A DNA stretch of 64,000 nucleotides, taken from contig NZ_JADIJE010000005.1 of NCBI RefSeq assembly GCF_015278315.1, forward strand, positions 1 to 64,000, read 5' to 3'. Positions 34,332 to 43,046 of this stretch are shown in pieces. The position numbers were made by a program, and so were the translations under genes. Position 1 is the first letter of the stretch, and every line of letters starts with the position of its first letter. The DNA comes from Microbacterium ureisolvens (GTDB lineage: Bacteria; Actinomycetota; Actinomycetes; Actinomycetales; Microbacteriaceae). A model generated the notes under the pieces. It ran no database searches and was not told where the DNA came from. It was given only the letters and a program-made list of their open reading frames with translations.

Positions 34332-35234
34332 ATGAAGATCGACGACGCACGCACCCGCCGGGTGATCATCGATTCCGACGTCAAGAACGAGGCGGACGAC
34401 CAGTTCGCCGTCGTGCACGCACTGCTGTCGCCGAGTCTCGACATCCGCGGCATCATCCCCGCGCATTTCGGCGCGGGCCGGTCCGCACGGTCGATGCTCG
34501 ACTCGCGGGACGAGCTCGATCACCTGATCTCGCTGATGGGGGGCAGCGAGGTGCCGATCGCGAACGGCGCCGCCGAGGGATTGCCCGATGAGGCCACCCC
34601 GATCGACAGCCCGGGAGCGCGGCTCATCATCGAGGAGGCCCGGCGCACGGATGACGGGCCGCTGTTCATCGCGTTCCTCGGGCCTCTCACCGACATGGCG
34701 AGCGCGCTGCTGCTGGCGCCCGACATCGCCGACACCGACACGACCGTGATCTGGATCGGCGGGCCGCCTTACGGCGACCGCGAGTGGCGCGGGACGTGGC
34801 CCGAGTTCAACCTGCGCAACGACATCCACGCCGCGAACGTCGTGTTCGGCTCCGGCATCGACATCTGGCAGGTCCCGTCCGACATCTACCGTCTCGTGAG
34901 TGTCGGCTACACCGAGCTCCGGCGCCGCGTCGAGCCCTGCGGCGAACTCGGCCGGTACCTCGCGCAGACCGTCGTCGACTTCAACACGGCGCACCACACG
35001 GTGCCGGTGGAGTCCCGGTCGCTGGGCGACTCGCCCGCGATCGCCCTCATGCTCGACCCGTGGTGCGCCTCGTTCCGCCGCCAGAGCCCGGTGTCGTTCA
35101 CCGCCGACGGGCACTGCGTGCCGGCCGAGCGCGGCGGCGATGTGCTCGTCGTCGAGCAGATCGACGTGCGGTTCTTCCTGGAGGACATGTTCGCCAAGCT
35201 CGCGGAGTTCGCCGAGGCGGAGGCGGAGCGATGA
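34332..35234 (+). CDS. Nucleoside-hydrolase-fold protein
   Basis: This 300-residue protein starts at ATG 34332 after a perfect AAGGAGG (34321-34327). The N-terminal calcium/ribose site of inosine-uridine nucleoside hydrolases is recognisable but altered: RVIIDSDVKNEADDQFAV has D-x-D-x5-DD where the classical motif is D-x-D-x3-DD. Later blocks such as LFIAFLGPLTDMASALLLAPDI and VIWIGGPPYG match the family. Classical members cut N-ribosides. In this sugar-catabolic operon under LacI control, another furanoside or glycoside is as likely. There is no signal peptide, so it is cytoplasmic. It overlaps the next gene by ATGA. Confidence 0.85.
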   Translation: MKIDDARTRRVIIDSDVKNEADDQFAVVHALLSPSLDIRGIIPAHFGAGRSARSMLDSRDELDHLISLMGGSEVPIANGAAEGLPDEATPIDSPGARLIIEEARRTDDGPLFIAFLGPLTDMASALLLAPDIADTDTTVIWIGGPPYGDREWRGTWPEFNLRNDIHAANVVFGSGIDIWQVPSDIYRLVSVGYTELRRRVEPCGELGRYLAQTVVDFNTAHHTVPVESRSLGDSPAIALMLDPWCASFRRQSPVSFTADGHCVPAERGGDVLVVEQIDVRFFLEDMFAKLAEFAEAEAER

Positions 35235-36346
35235 CGGGACGACTCCGTGTCGGAGTCATCGGCGCGCACGGGTACGGCCGACGGCATATCGACCGAGTGC
35301 TCACGCGGGGCGACGAACTGGAGCTGGTCGCGGTTGCTGATCCGCGCGGCGGAGGGGACCTGCCGGAGGGGGTGCGGGTCTTCACGGAAGCGTCCGCCAT
35401 GTTCGAGGCGACCGCGGTAGACCTCGCCGTCGTCAGCACCCCCATCCCGTACCACGCCGATCTCGCCGTGCTCTCGTTGGAAGCGGGCGCGCACGTCCTC
35501 CTCGAGAAGCCGCCGGTCGTCTCGACGGGAGAACACCGTCGAGTGGATGCCGCCGCCCGGGTCGCCGCCCGTTCGGTCCAGGTCGGCTTCCAATCGCTGG
35601 CGAGCGCGGGGATCGCCGCCGCGCGCGAGCTCATCGCGTCGGGCGGACTCGGCGAGCTCAACCACATCGGTGTGGTCGGGTTGTGGTCCCGCTCGGAGGA
35701 GTACTGGCGTCGCAGTCCGTGGGCCGGGCGACGTCGCCTGCCGGACGGTCGGGTGAGTGCCGACGGCGCCGCGACGAACCCGCTGAGTCATGCGATCGCG
35801 ACGGCGCTCGCGATCGCCGGCGCGGCGGACTCGGGCGATGTGTGCGACGTCCGCACCGATATGCGGCGGGCCGACGACATCGACACCGACGACACGTCTT
35901 CGCTCGTGATCGAGCTGACCTCGGGCACTCGGATCGCGGCGGCTCTGAGCGTCACCGCTCCGCTCCAGCAGGAGCCCTACGTGCTGCTCCGGGGCTCGCG
36001 GGGCCACGCGCTGTACTTCTACACGCGCGACCTGCTGCAGGTTCACCCCGGCGGCGCTCCCGTTCCGCGCACGTACGCGTTCGAGCGGTCTGAGCTGCTC
36101 GACGAGATGATCGCGCACATCCGCCGCGGCGCGCCGCTGTCAGTCCCACTCGCGGCGACCGGCGGGTTCACGCGGGTGCTGGAAGCGATCGTGGCTTCGC
36201 CCGAGCCCGTGAGGATCGCACCCGAGCACATCGACGTCGTTCAGCGGGGCGGTGAGGTCTTCCGCGTGGTGCGCGGCATCGAGGAGCTGGTCGAGCGCGC
36301 GGCATGGGAAGGCCAGACGTTCGCAGAGGCGGGGGTGTCCTGGTGA
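35231..36346 (+). CDS. Gfo/Idh/MocA-family oxidoreductase
   Basis: This is a 371-residue NAD(P)-dependent sugar or inositol oxidoreductase. The Rossmann fold is at the N-terminus (RVGVIGAHGYGRRH, residues about 5-18), the EKPP motif (LLEKPPVV) is at about residue 93, and the C-terminal substrate domain contains NPLSHAIATAL, carrying the usual catalytic histidine. Members typically make 3-keto- or 2-keto-sugars. Sandwiched by four-base overlaps between two nucleoside-hydrolase-like genes, it probably processes the same molecule they cleave. Confidence 0.9.
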   Translation: MTGRLRVGVIGAHGYGRRHIDRVLTRGDELELVAVADPRGGGDLPEGVRVFTEASAMFEATAVDLAVVSTPIPYHADLAVLSLEAGAHVLLEKPPVVSTGEHRRVDAAARVAARSVQVGFQSLASAGIAAARELIASGGLGELNHIGVVGLWSRSEEYWRRSPWAGRRRLPDGRVSADGAATNPLSHAIATALAIAGAADSGDVCDVRTDMRRADDIDTDDTSSLVIELTSGTRIAAALSVTAPLQQEPYVLLRGSRGHALYFYTRDLLQVHPGGAPVPRTYAFERSELLDEMIAHIRRGAPLSVPLAATGGFTRVLEAIVASPEPVRIAPEHIDVVQRGGEVFRVVRGIEELVERAAWEGQTFAEAGVSW

Positions 36347-37626
36347 ACGACGCGAACTCGCAGCCGTCGCTCGGTGCCGCCCCTTCCCTTGGCCTCGGCG
36401 AGCGCGCGCGCGTCGTCGTCACGACCGACATCGGCGGAACGGATCCCGACGACTTCCAGTCGATGGTCCATCTGCTGCTCTATGCCGACATGCTCGACAT
36501 CGAAGGGCTGATCTCGTCACCGTACGGGAACGGGCGTGCCGCCGACATCCACGCCGTGATCGACGCCTATGCCGAGGATCTGCGCAACCTGCGGACGCAT
36601 CGCCCGACGTACCCCGACGCTGATCAGCTCCGCGCCGTGGTGGCACAAGGGGCTCTCGAGCTTCCGCCCGACGGCGGTGTCTCGGACCCGACCGAGGGTT
36701 CGGAGCTGCTCGTGCGCGCTGCGCGTCGCGAAGACCCGCGGCAGCTTCATGTGCTCGCGTGGGGCGGGCTCGAAGACATCGCGCAAGCCCTGCACGATGC
36801 GCCCGACATCGCCGGCCGGATGCGAATCCACTGGGTCGGCGGGCCGAACAAGACGATGGGGGTGGACGCCTATCACTACCTGGAGCAGAACCACCGCGAC
36901 CTGTCGTTCATCGAGTCCAATTCGACGTACCTCGGGTTCTTCCGTGCCGGCGAGGGGACGCTGGCGCCGAAGGAGTTCATCCCCGCTCACGCGGAGGGTC
37001 GCGGCGCGCTCGGGGAGTTCTTCGCCGCTCAGCACTGGTACGCGAAGATGGGCGACACGCCCACGGTGACCTGGGTGCTGGGCGGTGCCCAGCGTCCGGA
37101 TCAGGACAGCTGGGGGGGCCGGTTCGTTCGGATCTGGGATGGTCGCCACTCGGTGCTGCGGCATCCCGCGCATGCCGATGTCGATGTCGTCGAGAACTAC
37201 GGGGTGGTCGAGCTCCTGGTGGAAGCCCCCCGCGACCTCCCGGCCGATCACGTGACCGACCTCATGTTCGACAATCGCGTGCAGGGGCCGTTCTCGCCTG
37301 CGGTCCGCGTGGACGAGTCGACGCTGCGATTCCGGTTCGCACCCCGCGACTATCGGCCGATGCCGTACATCATCCGCAGCACGCACCCCGGCCTGGACGG
37401 CATCACCGGGTCGTTCACGAGCGCGCCGCCACCGCCTGAGCGCTGGAAGCATCCATCTGACGCCTACGCGGACTGGTGGTGCGACGATCAGCGCGCCGAC
37501 CTGGCCGAGGGAGGCATGCCCGGGACCGGCTCGGTGAGCCCGTGGCGCACCGCGGCCATGGCCGACTTCGCCGAGCGCCTGGAGTGGTGCGGCAACGCGG
37601 CTGAGCTGCCCGCGCCAGGCGCCTGA
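36343..37626 (+). CDS. DUF1593 / Sde182-type nucleoside-hydrolase-like protein
   Basis: This 427-residue protein starts at GTG 36343, overlapping the previous stop by four bases. The N-terminal domain has RVVVTTDIGGTDPDDFQSMVHLL, the DUF1593 version of the nucleoside-hydrolase metal site, then GLISSPYGNGRAADIHAVID and LHVLAWGGLEDIAQALHDAPDIA. A C-terminal beta-rich part (about residues 320-400) follows. Related proteins occur in polysaccharide-degrading loci, but their reaction is not established. No signal peptide. Together with the protein at 34332 it makes two divergent nucleoside-hydrolase folds in one operon. Confidence 0.83.
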   Translation: MNDANSQPSLGAAPSLGLGERARVVVTTDIGGTDPDDFQSMVHLLLYADMLDIEGLISSPYGNGRAADIHAVIDAYAEDLRNLRTHRPTYPDADQLRAVVAQGALELPPDGGVSDPTEGSELLVRAARREDPRQLHVLAWGGLEDIAQALHDAPDIAGRMRIHWVGGPNKTMGVDAYHYLEQNHRDLSFIESNSTYLGFFRAGEGTLAPKEFIPAHAEGRGALGEFFAAQHWYAKMGDTPTVTWVLGGAQRPDQDSWGGRFVRIWDGRHSVLRHPAHADVDVVENYGVVELLVEAPRDLPADHVTDLMFDNRVQGPFSPAVRVDESTLRFRFAPRDYRPMPYIIRSTHPGLDGITGSFTSAPPPPERWKHPSDAYADWWCDDQRADLAEGGMPGTGSVSPWRTAAMADFAERLEWCGNAAELPAPGA

Positions 37627-37652
37627 ACGGGCGATTCGCACGCCCGTGTCGC

Positions 37653-37682
37653 TTGGACAGGAACCGGTTTCTCGCCTAGTGT
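37653..37682 (+). promoter_or_regulatory. LacI-controlled promoter 2 (GH43 operon)
   Basis: TTGGAC (37653-37658) and TAGTGT (37677-37682) are 18 bases apart, with the operator GAACCGGTTTC (37661-37671) in the spacer. TAGTGT is six bases before the ATG of the GH43 gene, suggesting a leaderless message. Confidence 0.78.
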
Positions 37683-37688
37683 GAGGTC

Positions 37689-39227
37689 ATGCCACTCGTC
37701 GACGACGCGAGCCAGTACTGCAACCCGATCATCGACGCAGATGTCCCGGATCCCGATGCCATCCGTGTGGGGGATCGCTTCTACCTGGTGGCGTCGAGCT
37801 TCCAGCGAGCACCGGGGCTGCCGCTCTTCGTCTCGGACGACCTGGTCGAATGGGAGCGCATCGGCTACGCGCTCGAGCGCAACGAACCCGCCGCCTGGTT
37901 CTCCCTGCCGCGCCGCGGCGGAGGAGTGTGGGCGCCGTCGATCCGGCATCACGACGGCCTCTTCCACGTGGTGTACCCCGATCCCGACCAGGGGGTCTTC
38001 GTGGTCACCGCCGAGGATCCCGCCGGTCGCTGGTCCGAGCCACGGCTGCTGCTTGCGGGCCTCGGCATCATCGACCCCTGCCCGCTCTGGGACGACGACG
38101 GCGCCACGTATCTCGTCCACGGGTGGGCCCGCTCCCGCGCCGGGCGGAAGAACGTGCTCACCGTCGTCCCCGTCGATGCGCAGCTGACCGCGATCGCCGG
38201 CCGCGCGATCGACGTCGTCGACGGCGATCGCCTGGAAGGATTCACGACCCTCGAGGGGCCGAAGTTCTACAAGCGCGCGGGCGAGTACTGGATCTTCGCG
38301 CCGGCCGGCGGCGTCGCGACAGGATGGCAGACCGTCTTCCGCTCCCGCAGCCCGTACGGACCTTACGAGCACCGGATCGTCCTGTCGCAGGGCGACACCG
38401 CGGTGAACGGCCCCCACCAGGGAGCGTGGGTCGAGGACGGAGAGGGCCGCGACTGGTTCCTGCACTTCCAGGACCGGGGCGTCTACGGCCGCGTGCTGCA
38501 CCTGCAGCCCATGGCGTGGGGCGACGACGGCTGGCCGGTCATGGGGGAGGCGGTCGCCGGTGGTCCTGCGCAGCCCGTGGTGCGGCATCCGTCTCCCCGC
38601 GGAGCGCAGCAGGGAATGCGGACCCTCGCACGCGCCGACGACTTCGCCGGGGGCGTGCCGAGCGCGAACTGGCAGTGGGAGGCCAATCCCGACCCCGAAG
38701 CCGTCGTTCCTCCGGACGCAGGCGGCCGCGGGGCGAGCGGATTGCTGCTGCGTGGAAGCCCCGACGGCGGGGATCTGCGCACGCTCCCGCGTGTGCTGTC
38801 GCAGCCTCTGCCGGGGCAGCCGTCCACAGCGAGCGTCGACGTGGCGATCGCGTCCGCACAGCCGGGTGGCCGCGCCGGCGTCGCCGTTCTGGGACTGGCG
38901 TACGTCTGGGCCGGTCTTCGCCACGACGACCAGGGCACGGCGGCCGTCGTCGCGGTACGCGAACGGGACGACCCCGATGAACGCGTGTTCGCGCGCATGC
39001 CCGTGGACGTGCCCGAGGTCAGGGTGACGCTCGCGACGGATGCCGACGCCCGTGTCTGCGTGAGCATCGACGCGGGAGGTGCCAGGATCGAGGTGGATCC
39101 GCAGTTCCGCGCTGTGGAGGGGCACTGGGTCGGAGCAGGGATCTCGCTCTTCGCCGCACACGGGCACGGACAGGACGAGACGGTCGCCCGTTTCGCGGAC
39201 TTCGACATCACGATCGGGGAGGCGTGA
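37689..39227 (+). CDS. Glycoside hydrolase family 43 enzyme
   Basis: This 512-residue protein has a five-bladed GH43 propeller (about residues 8-300) beginning QYCNPIIDADVPDPDAIRVGD, which supplies the catalytic-base Asp, with the pKa-modulating Asp in IIDPCPLWDDD and the acid Glu in TTLEGPKFYKR. A C-terminal beta-sandwich (about residues 315-510) resembles the xylosidase accessory domain. GH43 enzymes remove xylose, arabinose or galactose units. There is no signal peptide, so its substrate is imported oligosaccharide. Its message starts at or near ATG 37689. Confidence 0.92.
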   Translation: MPLVDDASQYCNPIIDADVPDPDAIRVGDRFYLVASSFQRAPGLPLFVSDDLVEWERIGYALERNEPAAWFSLPRRGGGVWAPSIRHHDGLFHVVYPDPDQGVFVVTAEDPAGRWSEPRLLLAGLGIIDPCPLWDDDGATYLVHGWARSRAGRKNVLTVVPVDAQLTAIAGRAIDVVDGDRLEGFTTLEGPKFYKRAGEYWIFAPAGGVATGWQTVFRSRSPYGPYEHRIVLSQGDTAVNGPHQGAWVEDGEGRDWFLHFQDRGVYGRVLHLQPMAWGDDGWPVMGEAVAGGPAQPVVRHPSPRGAQQGMRTLARADDFAGGVPSANWQWEANPDPEAVVPPDAGGRGASGLLLRGSPDGGDLRTLPRVLSQPLPGQPSTASVDVAIASAQPGGRAGVAVLGLAYVWAGLRHDDQGTAAVVAVRERDDPDERVFARMPVDVPEVRVTLATDADARVCVSIDAGGARIEVDPQFRAVEGHWVGAGISLFAAHGHGQDETVARFADFDITIGEA

Positions 39228-39229
39228 CG

Positions 39230-40246
39230 ATGGCCGGCAAACGCGCACGGACCACACCGACGCGGCCGACGACGATCAACGACATCGCCCGGGCCGCCGG
39301 GGTGTCCAAGGCCACGGTGTCGCGTGTGCTCAACGGCGTCCCGACGGTCAACCCCGAGATCGCGCAGCTGGTGCGCGGTGTCATCGACGAGCTGGGCTAC
39401 ACCCCCAGCCAGACGGCGCGCTCGCTGTCACTCGGCGTCAGCCGCACGGTGGGGGTCCTCGTGCCGGACCTCGGCAACCCGATGTTCCACCAGGTGCTGC
39501 ACGGCTTCAACCAGGCCGCGGCGCGCGACGGCTATCACGTCGTCGTGTCGGACTCGTTCGAGAAGCCGGATGCCGAACCCGAGCTCGCCCGCGACCTCCG
39601 CGATCGCACGGACGCCGTGGCGCTGTTCTCGCCGCGCATGACCCGACCGGATCTGCTCGGGCTCCTGCCGCGGGTCGCCCCGGTGGCCGTCTTCAACCGC
39701 ACCACCGGCAAGAACGCGGGCTCGGTCCTGATCGACTACCACGAAGGCGTCATCGTGCTCGCGCGCCACCTCATCTCGCTGGGACACCGGCGGATCGCGT
39801 ACCTCGCCGGTCCCGCCGATGCGCGCGCGAACTGGGAGCGGGAGCGAGGTCTCGCCGAGATCCGCGACGCAGAGGCCGACGTCGAGATCATCGAGGTCCC
39901 GTGCGGGCACTCCTTCGAGGACGGCTACGACGCCTGGCCGGCGCTGCACGAGACCGGCGCGACCGCGGTGATCGCCTACAACGACGTCGTCGCGCTCGGC
40001 CTGCTCGGACGGCTGTCGGAAGAAGGCGTCGCCGTGCCCGGGCAGCTGTCGGTGGCGGGCTTCGACGACATCCCCTTCGCACGCTACTCATCGCCGTCCT
40101 TGACGACCATGACCTCGGGTCTCGCCGGCATCGGCGAGCAGCTGTGGGCCGTGCTGCGCGCGGAGATGACACCCGAGCCGTTGCGAGAGCCGATCATGTT
40201 CTCACCCGCGCTGGCCCCGCGGGCGAGCACGAAGGCGCCGCGATGA
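39230..40246 (+). CDS. LacI-family transcriptional regulator
   Basis: This 338-residue repressor starts at ATG 39230, since GGGAGG (39217-39222) spaces well to it; the GTG at 39224 is too close. The N-terminal helix-turn-helix and hinge read TINDIARAAGVSKATVSRVLNG (about residues 16-37) and SQTARSLSLG. A periplasmic-binding-protein-like sensor domain follows (VGVLVPDLGNPMFHQVL onward). It is the only regulator in the cluster and the natural candidate for the AACCGGTT operators at all three promoters. The inducer is presumably a sugar from the pathway. The next gene overlaps by four bases. Confidence 0.92.
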   Translation: MAGKRARTTPTRPTTINDIARAAGVSKATVSRVLNGVPTVNPEIAQLVRGVIDELGYTPSQTARSLSLGVSRTVGVLVPDLGNPMFHQVLHGFNQAAARDGYHVVVSDSFEKPDAEPELARDLRDRTDAVALFSPRMTRPDLLGLLPRVAPVAVFNRTTGKNAGSVLIDYHEGVIVLARHLISLGHRRIAYLAGPADARANWERERGLAEIRDAEADVEIIEVPCGHSFEDGYDAWPALHETGATAVIAYNDVVALGLLGRLSEEGVAVPGQLSVAGFDDIPFARYSSPSLTTMTSGLAGIGEQLWAVLRAEMTPEPLREPIMFSPALAPRASTKAPR

Positions 40247-41082
40247 CGGCTCGACTCCTCGGAGCCGGCGCAGCGGCGGTGACGCAACAGTCGGGCGTCG
40301 ACCTGCCGCGGACCTTCTCGCCGCGCCCGTTCCTCACCGCGACGACCCCGTCGGGCGCGCCGGTGACCCAGGTATCGCCGGGAGACCATCTCCATCACCT
40401 CGGGGCCAGTCTCGCCCTGCCGGACGTCGACGGCACGTCGTTCTGGGGTGGTCGCACCTACCGGCGAGCGCACGGCTCCGTGATGCTCGACAACCACGGC
40501 GTCCAGGTCGTCCGTGAGCAGGAGGCCTCCTCCGGCAGGCTGTGGCAGCGCATCGCGTGGCTGGACGGAGGAGGCCGTCAGCTGCTGGATGAGACCCGGC
40601 GCATCGCCGCGCGCGAGGAGGACGGCCGCTGGGAGGTCGTCTGGACGTCCTGCCTCCGCGCGGCATCCGCGGCGGTCAGCTTCGGCAGCCCGCAGACCAA
40701 CGGGCGGGAGGGCGCGTTCTACGGGGGCATCTTCTGGCGGACCCCCTTCCCGCGTGCACGGGTCTGGACGGCTGACGGCGACGGAGTCGACGCATCGCAC
40801 GGTTCGCGCTCGCCCTGGCTGGCGATCCAGTCGCAGACGGCGTCCCTGGTCGCCGCGACGACGACCGCGATGCCGTGGTTCGTGCGCAACGAAGGGTATG
40901 TGGGATTCCTGCCCGCGGTCGCGGTCACCGAGCGGCGGCTGCTCGTGCCCGGCGAGACGCTGCAGCTGGATCTGGCGGTCTCCATCTCGGACGAGCCTCA
41001 GCAGGATCCGGATGCCGTCGCGTCGGGGCTTCTCGACAGGCTCCGCGAAGGCGCCACCCAGGGTGCCGAGGTCGTCGCGTGA
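40243..41082 (+). CDS. DUF6807 / PmoA-like protein
   Basis: This 279-residue protein has the PmoA/DUF6807 pattern: PYLHPL-like RPFLTATTPSGAPVTQVSPGDHLHHLGAS near the N-terminus, then FWGGRTY, DNHGVQV and, later, NEGYVGFLPAVAV. Despite the old 'methane oxygenase' label, the family consists of beta-rich cytoplasmic proteins found in carbohydrate loci next to Gfo/Idh/MocA oxidoreductases; a role on oxidised sugars is suspected. Several histidines (DHLHHL) could bind metal. It is coupled to the LacI gene by ATGA. Confidence 0.75.
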   Translation: MTARLLGAGAAAVTQQSGVDLPRTFSPRPFLTATTPSGAPVTQVSPGDHLHHLGASLALPDVDGTSFWGGRTYRRAHGSVMLDNHGVQVVREQEASSGRLWQRIAWLDGGGRQLLDETRRIAAREEDGRWEVVWTSCLRAASAAVSFGSPQTNGREGAFYGGIFWRTPFPRARVWTADGDGVDASHGSRSPWLAIQSQTASLVAATTTAMPWFVRNEGYVGFLPAVAVTERRLLVPGETLQLDLAVSISDEPQQDPDAVASGLLDRLREGATQGAEVVA

Positions 41083-42437
41083 GCGGCGGACTGCGGGGGT
41101 TCCTGGAGCGGTCCCGGCGAGCCGGCGTCACGATCCACAGCCTGCAGGTGAACGTCGGGGGACGCACCGTCGCCCGTCATGAGCTCCCGCCCTTCGGCAC
41201 GGGCGTTCCGCACCGCATGTACTCGGTGTCCAAGACGATCACGGCGCTGGCCGTGCTGCTGCTGGTCGAGGAGGATCGGCTCCGCCTCGACGCCCCGATC
41301 GCGACGTACTTCCCCGAGATGGGATCGGTCGAGCCCTGGCTTGCAGAGACGCGCATCGACGACATGCTCGCGATGACCGGGCCGCACAGCCGCACCACCT
41401 TCGACGACAGCGGGGAGTGGCTCGCGTCGTACTTCCGCCGGCCACCGACGCACCGGCCGGGCACGCAGTTCGTGTACGACACGAGCGCGTCGTACACGCT
41501 GGCCGCGCTCGTCGAACGGTGCGCCGGGGTGCCGCTGCTGGAGTACCTGCGCCCGCGCCTGCTCGAGCCGCTGGGGATCGGCTCGTCGGCGCGGTTCCTG
41601 ACCGGGCCGGACGGATTCAGCCACGGCGGCTCGGGGCTCATCGCTGCGCCGGACGATCTGCTCCGGCTGGGCGAGACGATCAACGGCGCCGGCCGCTTCC
41701 GCGGCTCGCGGATCCTGCCCGAACGCGTCGTGCGACGCCTGATCGAGCGACGGGCGGACCCGGGCATGCAGACGTGGGGAGCGCCCTTCCGTGCGGGTTA
41801 CGGGCGTCAGATGTGGCTGCCGCGGCCGGGCGCGTGGATGATGTTCGGCCTCGGCGGGCAGATCGTCTACGGTGAGCCGGATCGATCGCTGGTGGCGGTC
41901 GTCACGGCGGACGCCACGTCGCTCACGGGAGGCGACCAGCGCCTCGTGGAGATGCTGCTCGACGCCCTCTCGCACGATCATCTCGATGACGCGGCCTCGC
42001 TCGACGTGCCGCTGAGCTGCCACGACCCGGCGCACTCGCGCACCGTGGCGGGGGAGTTCGTCGCGGTCTCAGGCGAGAACGCCCCGACCCGCGTCGCGCT
42101 GTCTCTCGATGCGGACGGCGGCGAACTGGGTATCGGCGACGAACCCCCGCTGCAGTTCTCGACGCGCGGTCCCACGGTGGTGGAGGGTGCGCTCGGCGCT
42201 GGGGTCGTCACGGCGGGCTGGTCGCACCCCGGCGTCCTCGAGGTGCGGCTGTCGGCGGCATCCGATGACATCTCGTCGGTCCGGCTGCGGATCGTCGCGA
42301 CCGGCGACGGCGTCGTGACGGTGCAGTCGCAGGGCTCGGGCCCGGAGATCGGTGCCGCGTGGACGTGGGTGGGCAGCTACCGCCCGGCCGGTACCCGGCC
42401 GTCCGACAGCAGCCCGTGGGTGGACAGCCCGGCGTAG
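41079..42437 (+). CDS. Serine hydrolase, class C beta-lactamase fold
   Basis: This 452-residue protein starts at GTG 41079, overlapping the previous stop by four bases. The nucleophile motif SVSK (Ser49, Lys52) follows HRMY, and the tyrosine motif YDTSASY is at about residue 132; the third motif may be HGGSGL. The C-terminal 120 residues form a separate beta domain. The fold includes beta-lactamases, D-amino peptidases and esterases. With no signal peptide it is probably a cytoplasmic esterase or amidase acting on the imported substrate, not a resistance enzyme. It overlaps the convergent SGNH gene by 61 bases. Confidence 0.85.
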   Translation: MSGGLRGFLERSRRAGVTIHSLQVNVGGRTVARHELPPFGTGVPHRMYSVSKTITALAVLLLVEEDRLRLDAPIATYFPEMGSVEPWLAETRIDDMLAMTGPHSRTTFDDSGEWLASYFRRPPTHRPGTQFVYDTSASYTLAALVERCAGVPLLEYLRPRLLEPLGIGSSARFLTGPDGFSHGGSGLIAAPDDLLRLGETINGAGRFRGSRILPERVVRRLIERRADPGMQTWGAPFRAGYGRQMWLPRPGAWMMFGLGGQIVYGEPDRSLVAVVTADATSLTGGDQRLVEMLLDALSHDHLDDAASLDVPLSCHDPAHSRTVAGEFVAVSGENAPTRVALSLDADGGELGIGDEPPLQFSTRGPTVVEGALGAGVVTAGWSHPGVLEVRLSAASDDISSVRLRIVATGDGVVTVQSQGSGPEIGAAWTWVGSYRPAGTRPSDSSPWVDSPA

Positions 42438-43042
42438 ACCAGATCGGCGACCATCGCCGCGCCCTCGGTGCGAAGGTGCGTGTCGTCCTGCTGCCCGTCG
42501 GGATACCCCTCCCACGCACCGCGGTCGAGCCACATGAACGCCCGCTTGCTCTCGTCCTCGCCCTGGGCCTGCCACAGCACCGCGGTCTCGGCGGTGAGGT
42601 CGATGAGCGCCGCGTCCTCGAGCCGCGCGACCGCCCTCGTCTGGTCGGGGTACAGGCCGTGCGTGGACTCCAGCCTTCCGTCGACGAAGTGGCGGCGTTC
42701 GATCGGCGTCAGGAGCACCACGGTCGCACCGCGCTCGCGGCCGGCCGCGACGAACCGTCGCAGGTTCGCGGGGAACGCCACCTCGGGATCGCTGAAGCGC
42801 TCGCCCTCCTTGGGGTCGTTGTGCCCGAAGCACACGAGCATGAGGTCGCCGTCGCGCACGTCTGCCAGCGCACGTTCGAGCAGCCCCGTGGCGATGAAGC
42901 TGCGGGTGGACGCCCCGGGTTTGGCGTGATTGATCACCTCGAGGTCTCCGCGGGCCCCGAGTGCCTGCGCCCAGCCCGCGAGGGGAGCACGGTCGGCGGG
43001 GTAGTCGGCGGCGGTGGAATCGCCGGTCACGATGAGGCGCAT
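42377..43042 (-). CDS. SGNH/GDSL esterase (rhamnogalacturonan acetylesterase-like)
   Basis: This 221-residue protein has the SGNH blocks in order: IVTGDSTAADYP (nucleophile Ser), NHAKPGASTRSF, VCFGHNDPKEG and a C-terminal DDTHLRTEGA (Asp and His). This DST rather than GDS variant, with GHND, is typical of rhamnogalacturonan acetylesterases such as RhgT/YesY. No signal peptide is seen, so it probably removes acetyl groups after import. It is the last gene of the leftward importer operon, four bases after the permease gene, and its 3' end overlaps the convergent serine hydrolase gene. Confidence 0.88.
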   Translation of the reverse strand: MRLIVTGDSTAADYPADRAPLAGWAQALGARGDLEVINHAKPGASTRSFIATGLLERALADVRDGDLMLVCFGHNDPKEGERFSDPEVAFPANLRRFVAAGRERGATVVLLTPIERRHFVDGRLESTHGLYPDQTRAVARLEDAALIDLTAETAVLWQAQGEDESKRAFMWLDRGAWEGYPDGQQDDTHLRTEGAAMVADLVYAGLSTHGLLSDGRVPAGR

Positions 43043-43046
43043 GCGC

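Noticed and set aside
41079..42437. Serine hydrolase as an antibiotic-resistance beta-lactamase
   Set aside because: It has no signal peptide, is embedded in a sugar operon and has a separate C-terminal domain; the fold is shared with many esterases.
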